Shown: positions 47,237 to 61,110, counted from the first letter of the stretch. The stretch is DNA of 64,000 nucleotides from Amyloporia xantha (GCA_036971615.1 JAYKKR010000002.1:620001-684000), one strand, 5' to 3'. The notes: generated by a model from the letters alone, not told the origin. Numbers and translations are program-made.

Positions 47237-50200
47237 TTATGATATTTGTGCTGTAAGGGGTGTAGGTGATGGAGCGGGTGAAGGAAGGACATCATCGAGG
47301 AAACCTGGTAGAAAACGTTCGATCCTCTCCTGCGTCGCAGTCCATAAATGTATCTGCTTAGTGTCTCGTTTATCTGGTTCGGACGGGGGGACCAACAGCC
47401 CTGTGGCGCTCATGACCAGCAGAACATTCTTCAGCGATTCTGGGACAGCCTCGTGCTAGCGACAATCGTGACATCAGACCACGCAAGAATTTAAGTAGTC
47501 ATGTAACGCACCAATTGATCTTTACGATCAACGTGCATCAACCGATCCAAGATATCTAGTACCTGGATCCATAATACCCGGATGTCCGCTTGCTGCCCCT
47601 CTCGAGCCTCCAGATGCATGAAAGTTTTACAAAGCAGTGCCGACGCACGAAGACGAGTTTCAGGCAGGCTGAGTGGATCGCGCATGAGGACTTGGGGTTT
47701 GAGAAGTTCATCTAGCAACGGGAACAAGACCCGGTTGAATAATTCCTCCACCTGAGTATGATCCGCGTCGTCAAGCGGTAAATGAGGCCCTAATATGATA
47801 CGCTGCAAATGCACTAGAGCAGCATGACGGATATCGCGAGAAACATTATAACTTTGATATCCCAATGATGAGAGGACAGGAAGGCAATATTGCCGCCAAA
47901 CTGTACACGGGACTTGTTAATATCAGCTCGTGGAGTGATGAAGAGTAATTACGTTGTTCCTGGGAGATATTGTCCTTTTGTACAAAGCGCACCCAGAGTC
48001 TCTTAAGATCAGCTAGCAGATCAATCGCTTTGCGCCCTCTTTCAACAACTGGTGAGCTGGAAAATAATGTCAGCGCACTCTTAGTGGGCAAGAGTCTACT
48101 CACTTGGAGGCATTCACGGCCTGGGTACGACGCCCTTGCTGTTGTGCTTCCACAGCCATGCCTGCAACAGTGGCGAATTCGTTCAACACGGTGACAAAAC
48201 CCAGAAAGTTGTCGGGCATGACCCGTTCTTCAGGACCCTCGGAGACAAGCGCAGCAATAAGTTCAAACGATTGTCGAGACGCCTCTGCATGGTGGACAGT
48301 GGCACGTATCAAAGCGAAAACTACGTTCCACTCTGTTTGCGAATTGATGATATCCTTGTGATCTTTAGCGATTATCATCAAACCAGCCACGATTTGCTCA
48401 GCAACGGCGTTGGCTATCTGTGATGGTAAACCTGCAAGCAAATCAAACGATACGAAAATCTGGTCTCGCAGAGAGGGCTATGATGGTTGTTCAGCTCCTG
48501 ATTGGTGAACATGAACGTTCACACTTACCGTCTTCGCCAAGATATGACATATTCGTAACAAGCCAACCACAGCTCGTTCAACGAGTAGAATACTGTACTG
48601 CGTGGATGCTGACAGAAGTGCCGACAGATGTTCAAATATGATCGGCCTAGACTACTACTGAGTTCATGTTCTGCATACTAAGCGGGGGACGCACCAGAGT
48701 TCCTCTATATATCTCGACGTCTGACAAGCTATACTGACCATAGTCTCGAGAAGGAATACCGAGGCTGGATCATAAGGAAGCACGTATGGGCCATCCTGGG
48801 GTATATTATGTCCTAAGGAAACGTCATCTGGCTCTTGTTTCAACCGAGCTACTGTCCGCTCGTGGGCAAGGGCTTCAAGGGCACGGACTGCAGCCACCAA
48901 AGCTTCTGGATCTAATTGTCTGTGTAGAAGACGTTGGGAGTTAGTCAAGTCAACGCATGTTGCAACAGAACGCACATTATCTGACTGTACAATTCATCGA
49001 GCCTACAGGAGGTGATGCAGTCGATGGTAGACAGTGTATTCTCCACATCAGCATCCGTAGCATCAGGAACAAGCGTGTCGGAGCTCGATGCATAAGGAGT
49101 CATCAAGTAGGATGACAGTGCTGACAGGAGACCGTCGGACCGTGGAGCAGCTCGAGCTGGTTGACTTCGTCGGAGCGGGATAACAGAGACGCCCCCTAAG
49201 AAATCTTCCATTTGAAGCATGCGAGTGGGCAGCAGAGAGTGTAAAAATAGGGTCTGGAACATTTCAAAAATCTAAGCAAAATAATTTCAGTGACTATAAC
49301 CATGTCGTTTTCTTTTCACAAACCTGGGTCCAACCCTCTCGCAAAGCGTTGCCATTTGCCATTCACGATATTGAAAAGTACAACAGCAGCCAATTGACCT
49401 TTCAGATTGGTCCCGAATTTAACCGATAGTGAAGAGACAGTGAGTGATTGACCGTCGATCTCGATGACAGGGTAATTTGGAACTTGGAAAGACGGCGACT
49501 CCGCAGTGAGGCCGGTCGCCTGTGACAACTGTACGACTACGTAGTCGAACACATCTGGCATCCCGAAATGTCGCGCTAGAGTAGCGCATTGACGGAAACC
49601 AGTGATTGCTCGCTCGATGATGTAATCGTCCTCAAAGGTGATAAATGCATACGCAATGGCAGATACAACAGGTTTCCAAACGGTCTTGAACATGTCGATA
49701 TCAAACAATGACGTGTTACACATCATCAGCTCTCCTATGGTTCGTTTTAAGCTTTATCAGAGTATCGCATGTGAAGGTAGTCAAAACTGACCTGTCTGTC
49801 GTGACCGTGTCAATAATTCTTTCCAGGCGTATTCGAACCCTGCTTGACCAGTGTGTTCTTCTGGCATGATAATCTCTCGTCTGCGGATAGAGTCATAGAT
49901 ATCTTGCTGAAAGCACGGGCAGAAGTCAGATAAGAAGGAAGCGATTTGCCAAAAGAACTTACCAGGTATTCAGGAGAGAAGTCAGATCCGTCATTCACCC
50001 CCTTCAGATTGCGCTTGTAGTCATCGATAGTCATCCTTTTCTGGAATCATATGATAAGTCCGAAATTGTCGGAAAAGGGAAAACTTACTCTTATTTGGGG
50101 GTTGTGAAGATCGGTATTGAGCAAAATGATCGAGTAAGCGAGAACATAGACCGCGTCCTGAGATTTGACCTCGGCTGTATAACGTAGATGAGCACTTGCT

Positions 50201-52690
50201 AGGGCAGCGCCAGGAAAGCAGACCTACCTGGCTTTGATGCAAAATATAACTCTGCAAAAGTCTCTGTGATTCGGTTGATCTGTTGAGATTCGCCCGGCAG
50301 TCGGAATGTCTCCAGAAGCTCTCGCATCGCATCCGCGACGGATTTCTTGAAGGTCACATGAGCACACAAACATTCATGAGAATTCAAGAGCTGACTAACA
50401 TTCTTGAAGTCAAACAGACTCATAAACGACTTCAGAACCTCGATATTATCTGGCCTGGAGATAAAATCCCCGAGCAGCCGCTTGTCTACCTTAGCCGAAT
50501 TCTTCAAAAACTTGGCCAGACTCAAGGGGCGAGGCTCATTCGGGTCGGCGTAGACCAACTTGTTTTCCTCCAGGAATGCTAAACCTACCTTGGGTTTAGC
50601 ATTAAAACGCGCAGTTCCCGTTAGAACAAGTTTCTTGCGGGACTTGATTAACTGGAGTTCCTCGGAAGATGTAAAGTCCTGCCATGTGTTCAATCAGCCG
50701 ACTGTCTTCAGCGATATCTTTCATGTCAAGAATCATACCGATGGCCATTGCTCGGTTTGCTAGGGTTTTACGATTGATGAGCAACGGCAGGAAGTAAATA
50801 AAAACAGCAGTACAGACACCTTCGGCTCGCGCAGCCATATGGTCCACGAAGCCCAGGACCAAGTCCAAGCACAAGTCTTGTGCATTTTGTTGCCGGACCT
50901 CCTGACCTCCAACCGACTGCGTTGGATATATACCCTACAAAACGTGAGAACGTGCACAACCGACCAATGGCAAGGAGACATCATACCTTGGTTGAGAACT
51001 CGACCAAACGTTCAAACATGTTCTCGCAATTCATATCACAGTCGTAGTTGACATACAGGTCGACCATAAAACTCGGATGTCGAGATATCTGACTAAGCGT
51101 CTCGAGTAGCAATTCACGCGTATCTCCACGTGCCGGAGCAGCCAGAATGCGGGGGGTCGGCGGAGCCTTCTCTGAGTCCAATTCTAAATTAGGAGGCACG
51201 GGTGTAGATGGGCGAGGAGAAGTGTTCGCGGACTTGCCCCCAAGTGCGCTCAGACCTGATGACGGCTTGGTCTGGGGCGACACTGGAGGCGCGAGACGAT
51301 CAATGGTGAATGCTAGAAAGAGCTCTTGCTGCAGTTTCAGCTTCGGGCGCATCGTCTCGAACATGGTCGCAATCGTTCGGAGCGTGCTCTGTAGCACTGA
51401 AGGGTTGTCCGAGCGCGCGAGTTGGAAGAGAAACTTGCAGCCCTGGTCGACAATGAGGGCGGACAACGAGGGGAACTCGCACAGGCGTGTCCCAGACACT
51501 TCGAAAGCGATATTGAGGATACGGAGGGTGGTCAGTCGGATAGAGTCTGTGTGTAGCTGATCATTGGGGTCCAGTACATTGATGACGACACGTAAGAGTT
51601 CAACAATCGAAGCAAGGCCATCTGAACCACAACTGTAAGCTAGGTCTAGGAATAATGATGGGGCAACTCACATTGTTCTCGTTTGGGAGAAGGGGCGGGT
51701 GTAGAAGGCCCCGGAGACTCCTGGACTACCACGGTACTTGTGGAGTGTGCATCGTGGTCGATTCCTCCTCCATCCGACGATACATCTCCTGTTGAAGGCT
51801 TGGTCGATACGCTCATCTTGCCCTCTTGCTCTCCAGCATCATACCCATTATCCGACAATTTCGCTTCTTCCAAGACTGGATCCAGCACGTGTAATCGTGA
51901 ACATACAGTGCGCACCAAGGCATGCATTGTCGCTTCAGCGGACCGTCGTAGTATCTCTTCACAAAAGACTCAGTGGCACGCACATTTCGGCTACGTATAA
52001 TCACCCACCACTCAGTCGCATCTGACAACAGGTAGTCAGAACCGTTTCGAGCATCTCACACACTTCGACATCTCCTAATGTATCCCCCACTGGTCCGCAC
52101 ATGGCATCCTGGATGACTGCCATAATTTTGAGCAGCACGACCTCGTCCCCGGAAGAGTCGCTCGTTTCAAATTTGCATCGTGAGATTGCATTGCTGAGCT
52201 CGGCCAAGGCAGTTGGCAGATCTTCTGAGGCAGGATTTATGAGACTGCAGACAAAGAATGTATGGAGGGCGGTGAGCGCAGCGGAGGTGATGGGTCCTGT
52301 GGACAACGGTGATCGGATGATGGCAAAGAATGGTCCTAGAAGAGTTGTTAAAGGTAGGGAGCGTACATCTACATCCCCGGGCACTCAGCCAATGTAAATA
52401 CTAGAGACGTAGAAACCCAAACCTTCCGCGTCCTTGACGAGTCGCTTCAAGTCTTGAAAGCCACCCATAAGCTCTTGCTCAGTGCTCCCGCGCCGAACCG
52501 AGCTACTTTCTGAGACTTGTCTTATCCTCCGGAGGCCAAGACTGCTTGCAAGCGCGGATTCGCGCGTCGTGAAAGAATGTGTGGAAAGAGCCCACCGTGA
52601 ATTCTTGCGCATCACCGAAGTAACGGAGAGAATCTCAGACAGCAGTATGTGTCTCATCGAGACATACCCCGACGGCTTTGCAGTCTCCAT
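47237..52690 (-). CDS. GEA2: Sec7-domain Arf GEF, GEA2/GBF1 orthologue
   Basis: A large multi-exon gene (estimated 1,450-1,500 residues). Order of parts: METAKPSGYVSMRH and LSVTSVMRKNSRW (DCB domain, typical GBF1/Gea start); FPSLSALIVDQGCKFLF region (HUS); Sec7 domain from about 50.7 to 49.9 kb with FLKNSAKVDKRLLGDFIS, catalytic glutamate loop ETFRLPGESQQINRI, and motif 2 YSIILLNTDLHNPQIR; then MCNTSLFDIDMFKTVWKPV and the HDS helical repeats. The last exon (47455-47237) reads HEAVPESLKNVLLVMSATG and ends TAQIS; it joins in frame after DQL across an intron, so the stop that follows YMTT is intronic. The protein loads GTP on Arf at the Golgi and drives COPI vesicle formation; brefeldin A traps it. 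A single copy and essential role are expected from yeast and animals. Confidence 0.93.
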
Positions 52691-52756
52691 TTTATCTCAA
52701 GAGCTGGATTGAGGAATAGCACTTGTCACTCGCCGCAAGGAATACAAGAAGGCAGA

Positions 52757-52805
52757 GTACGTGTCGTACGTGTCTTGTACGTGTCTTGTACGTGTCTTGT
52801 ACGTG
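52757..52805. repeat. 11-bp tandem repeat upstream of GEA2
   Basis: About four tandem copies of GTACGTGTCTT, the first lacking two bases, lie 67-115 bp upstream of the GEA2 start codon. Confidence 0.85.
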
Positions 52806-54705
52806 CCCAGGGGTGAGAGGGAGTGGAATTGTATGATTCAGAATGCCCACCACTTTGTTAGTGAAATGAAGGACTCTTTAGCGGTATAAAGACCTGGTTA
52901 GTGGAATTATGAGGGCCAGGTTGTCCGCCCACGCCATCACGGCTAGATAAGACAATTTAACTTGAAGTACCTAATGTTATCACCACAAATTCTATATTTA
53001 ACGTCACAAATTTCGACTCTGGCAGAGCAATTTAAGGCGAGCCCCGTTGCAGTTGGAGGTCAGTATGCCTTGTTTCAATGTTGCAATACACTGGTTGCTT
53101 GTATTCTGTTGATGGAGCCGGTTATGTGCCATAGATTGAATTTTTGGGAACTTTGCCTGAGTGTATACTTTCCCAATTTGGCAATTCCTCGGTGGCGGCC
53201 TCCACTGAGTCCGACTGACGAGGACCACGACCGTGCCACATCTCTAGCCTTCCTTGATCCGACCGCTGTCCCTAGTCTCCGTTGCTGACTAATCAGAAAT
53301 GGATGACAATCGATCCATTTCAGTAATAGTCTGCATCAAGTCGCGTCGCCCAGTAGGCCTTCGACCTTACGCCCAATTTGGAAGGAGACACACATACTGA
53401 CTGCCTCTCAGACGTCCCGGCTATTGCCATAGAGTAGCTTGAGGTGTTCATACTTCACAATAAAATGAATTTACTACTCAAATATTCATTCTTGAGGCCT
53501 TTCCAATCATGATAGGAACAGGTACACGGTGAACATGGATGGAATCGCATTGTCGCGTACTCAGAGAGACGCATTATTTGCGCAGGCTTGGTCACCCACG
53601 TGATTCGTAAAGCCGAAGGCCTATTCCCGGTGGCCAACTGATGAAGACTACGCTGTCCCACTATCCTGTAGTACTCGTACAATCCTGAATACATAGCATG
53701 AATATTGTTTTCCACCCCCAGTGAAAGTAGTTCGCACTAGGAGAGCAAGTCACCCTAAGGCTAAGTCACCAGATTGCATCCGGGCGGTTGTTTGGATCAG
53801 AAGGTGTCGCCAAATAAATGCCTTATTTGGATAACTGCTCTAGCCGTTCTGATGGAGCCACTGCGTCTGTCTTCTAAGTGGCTTTCGTGGATTCAAAACT
53901 TGCATTCTGTTGTCCACGTACCCTATAAATGAGATCAATAACAGGCTGGAACACACAAGCTGAAATTCTGCTTTGGGGGGGAGAGCTTCAGGTCATCAGT
54001 GATATTACTGATGGCTGCTGAAAGGCGGTGTCTCTGACGGCTCGGGTTCACCGTAGATTCACGAACAGCCTCGGGTTTCCCCTAGCCTTTGGGCCTTTGT
54101 TTCCAGTCACTTCTCGCACCAGTCATCCTTGCATCATTTGATCCCGAGAGTTTTGACATGGGAGATGTCGCAGCTGAGTAATTTCATCGAATCTTTATAA
54201 AACAGTCTTCAACGTAGACGACTACCAAGTCCATCCAAATGATCATTTATATTGACACTGAGGCGTTTGGCAGCGCCGAACGATACAGAAAACATGTATG
54301 CTTTTAGGATGGCCCTACATACATCGGAGTGGCTTCCGGTCATCGATCTCTGCACAGGAAAGTCTTGGCTACCTTGGCCAGTATTGTCAAGGACAGAATC
54401 GAACGATTCTGCTCGTACGTCCCAGTCATTGATAAGAAATGAACTGCTGTTTGCTACGATATTTTCCGCATGATTAGCTGACAGTTGCCTGCATCATGCG
54501 CTGTCGGAGAATCTATCGCCGCATCTACACACACACACACGCACGCATGCACACACGAATTTAGAGATCACCATCTCCCGAGCTCCTAATCATTACAGTA
54601 CAAGGTGATTATTTCCATTTCATCCCATGTTGCAAACCATCGTATCGGCGCGGTCCACATGCTTGAAGGCCTGGACCGATACAGTTTGGGCGAATGTAAC
54701 TCATC
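52806..54705. other. intergenic region
   Basis: No gene supported between GEA2 and the protease. A 108-codon plus frame at 52962 has no known motif. A (AC)n tract lies at about 54527-54555. Confidence 0.5.
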
Positions 54706-54863
54706 GTCGTCTGCACTTGCCGAAATCAAAGCATATCCCTACCGTTCTTCGGTGCTGGAGGTATGTGCGTGCATGCGGTACAATGTCGTCTACACTTGCC
54801 GAAATCAGACCGTATCCCTACCGTTCTTCGGTGTTAGAGGGATATGCCTGCATGCGGTACAAT
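54706..54863. repeat. 79-bp tandem duplication upstream of the aspartic protease gene
   Basis: Units 54706-54784 and 54785-54863 align without gaps and with about nine mismatches. The second unit ends about 110 bp before the protease start codon, so it lies in the promoter or 5' leader. Confidence 0.88.
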
Positions 54864-54975
54864 AGACAACCAGATGGAATAAAAGCCATCCTGTTTCACC
54901 CCGAGAGCTCATCAGGTCCTGTCCTGTTCCCCACGGCCCGTCTGCTCAAGGATCTCCCTGTGTCATCATCCAGCA

Positions 54976-56583
54976 ATGTTCTGCAAGGCCTCTCTGCTGA
55001 CTTTTGCTCTCGCCCTCCTGGCGGGCGCGAGTCCGATAACTCAGCACACTGGCATTCACATTCCGCTCTCGAAACGCAGCTCCTTGACGAGGCCCGACGG
55101 CACCTTCGACCTTGAGGCCGCTCTCAAGCAGAAGGTTAAGGTGCAGAAGTGTGTACAAGTTTTCCTATTAGAAATGAACTGCACTTTATTCACATCCTCT
55201 ACAGCAAGCACCGCCAGAATCTGGTTAATCTCGACCGGAACATCGGTCTTGAAAACTGGAACGAGGGCGCACACATCCCCGATCTCGCATCCGTCACCGC
55301 CTCAATCCAGGCACGCCAGTCAGAGTCGCTTACTGACCAACAAGACAATACGGAATGGACCGGCACTATATCTATCGGCACCCCGCCACAGAAGTTCATA
55401 ATCGACTTCGATACTGGGTCATCCGACCTCTGGGTGGCAGCCGCCTCGTGCATAGCATGCCTGAGTTCTCACACGTACAGCGCATCTGCCTCATCCACCA
55501 GCAAGGAGCACAGCGGTACCTTCGAGATTGAGTACGGCGACGGGTCTGAGGCTTCGGGCTCGATCTATACCGACACCGGTGCGTCGAATTGAAGCAGTGA
55601 AAGAGCGTGCGTAAGCTTATCGAACCGTTGTGGCACCGCAGTTAGCGTGGCGGGTGTCACCGTTACCGACCAGTATATGGCCGCCGTAACCAAAGAGTCC
55701 GGGGATCTCGTCGGTGACGTGGCTAATGGTCTTCTAGGCATGGGCTTCCCAGCCATCTCTTCCTTGAATGCCGTGAGCCTCTTTCCCTGACCTCCGTTCT
55801 TCCCAACCATTAACTCTACCCTCTAGAATCCGTTCTTTCAAACTGCCGTCAAGGAAGGTGCCGTCCCAGAGGGTGTCTTTGCGTTCAAGCTTGCCGATCA
55901 CGACTCATCGCTCTACATTGGTGGCACTGATTCATCACTCTACAAGGGTAGCATCGAGTACCACGACCTCTCCTCGTCTGTGGGCTACTGGCAGATTGGC
56001 GGCGCTAGCGCGGTTGTGAATGGCGAGACCGTCGTGTCAGGTTTCGACACAATCATTGATAGGTAGAGTCCGATTCTGCGACTAATATAAGCGGAGAATT
56101 ACTGATGGGCAGCACACATCGCTAATAGTGGCACCACACTGATGTACGGTCCTCCGAGTGCTGTTAGGAAGTTCTACGCGGGTATCGAGGGCTCGAAAGT
56201 GTACGACTCTTCGGAGGGACTTTGGGAATACCCTTGTGACTCCACGCCCACTGTTGAATTTACCTGGGGCGGCAAGAAGTGGTCTATCAGCCCTGATGAG
56301 TATGTCTCACCCCCAAACGCATGTCTGTGGATGCCAGTCTGACCGTTGTATCGTGTAGTTTTAATCTCGGAACTGCGAGCGGTTCCTCATGCGTAGGTGC
56401 CCTTGGTGGCCAAGATCTCGGTCTAGGAAGCAACGTCTGGCTTCTGGGCGACACGTGAGCACTACCTCTCAAATGGTTCTGACCCAAGACTTATATTTGG
56501 TGTGTTGCCGCAGCTTGTTGATGAACACGTACACCGCGTTCTCTACCGATCGCAATGCCGTCGGGTTTGCTGCTCTGGCTTGA
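54976..56583 (+). CDS. secreted A1 aspartic protease (polyporopepsin-like)
   Basis: Seven exons (54976-55148, 55205-55578, 55642-55772, 55827-56062, 56129-56299, 56359-56454, 56514-56583) splice to exactly 416 residues. A signal peptide (first 18-20 residues, hydrophobic, ending AGASP) and a propeptide to about residue 95-105 precede the mature enzyme. The first catalytic motif is DFDTGSSDLW (D127). The second is IIDSGTTLMYG (D304), created across an intron. Flap-region tyrosine lies in EIEYGDGSEASGS. SSCVGALGG has the expected cysteine partner in the YPCDSTPTVEF loop. The C-terminus FSTDRNAVGFAALA is typical of pepsin-like enzymes. It acts as an extracellular acid endopeptidase for nitrogen acquisition or protein turnover. 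A Lys/Arg-rich site is consistent with acid self-activation. Confidence 0.95.
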
Positions 56584-57074
56584 ATGATATGAATAAGCTA
56601 ACGAACTCCTTCACGACACCCGCATTGTGGTCCTTGCTGATTATTGCTACCTATCTACGTAACAAGACTGCAATGCTGTACATTGAGTGAATGAATCCAA
56701 ATATGTTGATTATCTTCACGTAACGCGGCTTACTCCATGTAAATGGGTAGTGTCAAGAACATCCGGGAGGAAATAAGACATCTAAAAGTTTACCCAGTCA
56801 TTTCCCTTCGAGTGTCCAAAACGCCAGTCTCAGTTGAATATGACTCGTGCTGTCCGAAAAGGACTCCGCGATTAATGACGTCCTGACTATGCCGTCAATT
56901 AGTCCAAGTAATTCCTCCACATATCTAAGAAGATCTGGAACCTGACCATGACTCGCGGAACTTTGCTGCTTACGAGGCCGCATTCATTTATGCGGAGAAG
57001 GGATGATCCTGCAGACTATATACGGTACATTCCGGGTTAGATTATAGCAATACCGCTACAGTATGAAAGTGTCC
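56584..57074. other. convergent intergenic region
   Basis: It lies between the 3' ends of the protease and YME2 genes; nothing further recognised. Confidence 0.5.
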
Positions 57075-60000
57075 TCATTTAGAGAGAGTTTTCTTTAAAT
57101 TCGCATTTTGTTTTTCCAACGCCTCAATCTTCTCTTCCGCCACGCGCATCTTCCTGAGGAGGTAGTTACTGCGCTCTCTCACGGCTGTTCTGGATCCCCA
57201 CCAGTCTGACGTGCCAGCGTCCACGTCCTTCAAAGTGAGAAGTTCCTGTTCACATGCTTTGACTGTTGCGTCTGAGGTGGCGATTATCTTCTCATTGAAC
57301 GTGATCTCTTGTACGGCACGGAATATTGGATCTACATAGATCTTACGTTAATTTCGACACTAAACGTAAGAATAGCAGCACGAATCACCTTGGACCAAGC
57401 GTTCAAACACATATTTATAGACGGGCTTTCCCGCTTTGATCGTCGAGGGCCGGCCTAAGGAATCGTTAATCGTTAGACCTCGTCTGAGAATTATGCTCAA
57501 AATGACCAACCATTCTCAGTTGCAATAGCAATGAGCTCTGCATGTTCCATATGCCTGAGAGGGGTTTCGTCGCCCTTGAATGGGAAGTCCAAGAGGACTT
57601 CATGATATGGAATCTAGAAGCCGAATCAAGTGTGAAGGTTTCGCAAGTGGTAACAGACTCCAAATGTACACACTTCAGGCTGCTTCGACAGTCTTTTCAT
57701 CAAAATCCAAGCCTGTTCCCTAGTCCAAGGAAGGTTTTTGGCATCCTCGAGGTCATCGCCAAATGCATTCTTCCGAATTTCACTGACGCCACGGGTGATA
57801 ATATCTTCGATTGCCTCTTCTACCGTCTGGCCGCTTCGCACCTTGTGGGCAAGCTGTCGATTTCCGAAAGCAGTCAGCGATCTAAAGTAAGATAATTCCG
57901 GAAACAAATGTGATACTTGCGCTTTCTAGGTCGCTGGCCCGTCCGCCAAGACGTTGAATATAAGCCCTCTGCTCGCCACTGAAGTTGGCGTCCAACCCAG
58001 AGTCACTGAGCTTCTGCTTCACGAAGGAGAGTGCGCTTGGATTATCAGCATCGGATAGAGTTATCAGGTTGAGCGGCTGGGACGGGAGTGCTATACAGTT
58101 CCACATCAGACGATGACAATCCTCACAACAACGAACGGTAATCCACCTTTAGCCAATCTCTTGGCGTTCTCGCGGTTGTCGCTGACCACGATTACATGTG
58201 CGACCTATCAAGTATTGAGAAGCATGGATAGAGCACGAGACTAGCAAACCTACCTGATTTTGCGCAAGAGTGGCGGCCCAGTTTGAGAGCACATCCAGCA
58301 TTTCCTGCCTGCCCGGCCCTCCCCCTTTCGACTCGAATCCTTTTATAATGACGATAGGCATGGATTCGATGGTCTGCACATCCTCTGTGCTCTTAGGCCT
58401 TCTCGGTGTCTCCTGCTCATGCTGGCCGTCTTCCCGTCTCTGCCTCTGATCCTTCTCTTGCTCTACTGTCGAAGCGCTCGTTAGACGTGCGGACCCTTTT
58501 GCGTCTGCGTCTGCATCGCCAAACAACTCGTCACCCACGCCCAGCTCGCTCATAGCGCCATTTCCAGCAATGCAGTCTAATCGGCCGTCGTGCCAGAGGC
58601 CCAACCGGATCCGCTCGCGTAGTCGCTCCTCTTCCTCCTTACGCAGTTCCGCGTCGTGGGCGTGCTCAATTGCGGACTGACGTTGCTTCCGATGGGTGCT
58701 ATTCACGCGTGCCAAACCTGTGCCCACCACTTCAACGATCTGCTTGAGTTGGTCAGTGAGCGAAGAGCTGAATCCGGCTGGAGATATATGAGATCAGTTA
58801 GCCGTTGTCGGTATAAGACCCCCTCGAAGCTACCCATACCTTTCTGTCCAATGAGTCCGACGCTAGCGAGGTCAATCAGGTTGTTGAGGGAGTTGAATAC
58901 GGAGAAGACAGGCCAATAACCCGTTTGCTGCGCGAGACCCGATACGAGTGCCATGTCTGACGTCGCTTTCGAGAGTTCGTTGACGTCGATGACCAATGCC
59001 TTCCTGCAAACAAATTAGAGGATGCAAGTTCACCCTTATAGGCACGCAACATACCGTCCACTATCCTTGAGCGCAGCTGAGATCATACGCGACTTACCGC
59101 TACCCTGAGGTCCATGGACGAACGCGATAGTGTCTATATCAGGACATGTATGAGCAACGTCTAGTGAGTAGAAAATGGACTGCTCACTCGGCATATCAGT
59201 AAGGTACCTCTCTAACGCGCCCTCGGCCTCCTTGCGTTCCTTCCATCCACCCTCTGCAGGCGTTCCGTCATCTACATGTGATGTAGAGAGCGAGAACCTG
59301 TCTAATGCGTTTGCACGTAACCATTTGTACAGCTTGAACTCTGTATTCAAAACTAAGCAATAGAATTAAGTGTACAGTAATAATATCAACACTCACCGCG
59401 GACATTGAACCAGCCCTCGATCTTGCCCTCCACCATGAGAACACGAATAGGATCAAAAATCTGCACCATATGTGTCTTTAGCTCGTCTTTCTATGCAGTG
59501 CACACGTGGCCACATACCGTGTATGTGAGTGTGCCTAGTAAGAACACCAGTACTGGCAGGAATATCCGCGGATGGCTCGTGATATAGTCGCGCACCGCAT
59601 GTGCCTGAACCGGTGCCTGGTATGATGTGCGCAATCTTGTTCCAGACGGCTCCACTCGCACACCGTGAATAACATTATGTGCTACTGCGGCAGCGGGCAC
59701 CCGCCGAAATGTGACAGTGGAGAAGCGAAGCCCACCTGCGACGGGGGGAGGGGAAGGTTGGGTGAGATCCTGAATGCGACCATAGGGCTACAAGTTGATA
59801 AATAATTGAATATGGGACGTGATAGCGGGGAGGAACGGATCGTACGCGGAGGAGGTTATATAGAGATTCTTCCGGCACGTCCGGCCCTTCAAATGCGACT
59901 TTGAGTATCGGAGACGCATACCTTTTCATGTCCTGCATTTCCGATCATGAAAAGACTGATACGCGTTGATGATAAAATCATACCTCACGCCATGGCTTTC

Positions 60001-60631
60001 CCTTCACGAGCCACACGTTCCCGTGTGAGAGACCAGACCAAGATGGCAGACCCCCATGCTCAAGTGCCTTCTCTCGCAAATCATTCAAGATGACTGGAAG
60101 GGCAGAATCTGAGTCTCCAGCACTGTAGTTGAATTTGATGAAGACGCCGCCGTCTTTCGCGTGCGGTTCGAGAGACAGGACGTTAAAGCCGTGGGTTTTG
60201 ACGTTCGAAAAGAGGGACTCCAAACCATCCAACAGGCTTTCCTGGCGAAAGTAACCTATGTACCGGCGTACACTGGTACGTCGCTAGCTTTAGTTTGGGC
60301 ATCACTCATGGTGCATTGATAGACGAACTCCCAAGTTCCCAACCGGACGGGAAAAACAGAGTCAACAAATAGCCACCCCTCTCGCACCTTTAGAATATAT
60401 GATGTAAATGAAAGATGTATCGAAATGAGCTTGACTCACCTCCCCCGGCCGCCCACTGCCACTAGGATCCACGGTTGTGCTGGCTATAGTACCAGTGACA
60501 TCAGTGGTACTTGAATACCATCGAGCGGGGCTTCTACTGATAGCCGTTCTCGCACTAGAAGTAACACGTCCTGTAGTAGAAAAAGCAAGTGTTGGACGCG
60601 GAGACCTTGATACTAGCAAGGTCCAGGGCAT
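57075..60631 (-). CDS. YME2: mitochondrial escape protein 2 (YME2/RNA12)
   Basis: A multi-exon gene of roughly 850 residues. The start at 60631 gives a classic mitochondrial presequence (MPWTLLVSRSPRPTLAF, then many Arg/Ser/Thr and no acidic residues). It is followed by GWLFVDSVFPVRLGTW, YIGYFRQESLLDGLESLF and VLSLEPHAKDGGVFIKF, an RRM around ASPILKVAFEGPDVPEESLY, a transmembrane segment HPRIFLPVLVFLLGTLTYT, and a P-loop domain with Walker A FVHGPQGSGKSRMI. The middle contains a low-complexity charged insert (about 58.4-58.7 kb), then GFESKGGGPGRQEML, SDADNPSALSFVKQKL, and a C-terminal coiled coil ending NANLKKTLSK with the stop at 57075-57077. The yeast protein is an inner-membrane factor involved in mtDNA nucleoid structure and escape. 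Joins such as GD|VRRYIGYF near 60.27 kb are in frame. Confidence 0.92.
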
Positions 60632-61003
60632 TGAAAGGTCGATAGTGTATAAGATGAACGAGGAGCCTGCAGCAAGTTGACGCAATACGCCGGCACACTC
60701 ATCTAATCTTATCTCTTTCGGTGATCTAATCTGCCAAATTACCATATTTGAATGATCTGATCGAGTATTTGATCCCTTTCTCGGTCACGCTTGCGATTGT
60801 CGACAGCGGCTGTCATCGTCCACCTCGAGGAAAGAATACTCCATGTAGCTATGTCAGCGCCAAACGAAGGTCAGGAGGGATTGTCTAAATGTCACAAGAA
60901 CAAGCATTTCCAATAATTAAATGCATGAATGGATTTTTTCTTCCTATCGTCAGACCTCAATACTTACGAGTTCTCCCTCCTGCCTTAGTGATTACAACAT
61001 ACC

Positions 61004-61009
61004 TGATAA
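61004..61009 (+). promoter_or_regulatory. GATA-factor site TGATAA
   Basis: Matches the HGATAR consensus of AreA/Nit2-type nitrogen regulators; 725 bp upstream of the urea permease start. Confidence 0.35.
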
Positions 61010-61110
61010 ATGGTGTCGAGGAGGAGGTAGCGGCGACAGCGATGAGACCCATACGATCGGCAAATCGGATTGTGTGGATTACCCAAAGGTAGCCTCTGAA
61101 TGCTATATCC

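Noticed and set aside
47491..47510. apparent stop codon ending the GEA2 frame after YMTT
   Set aside because: It is inside an intron; the exon at 47455-47237 continues the conserved C-terminus (EAVPESLKN) in frame.
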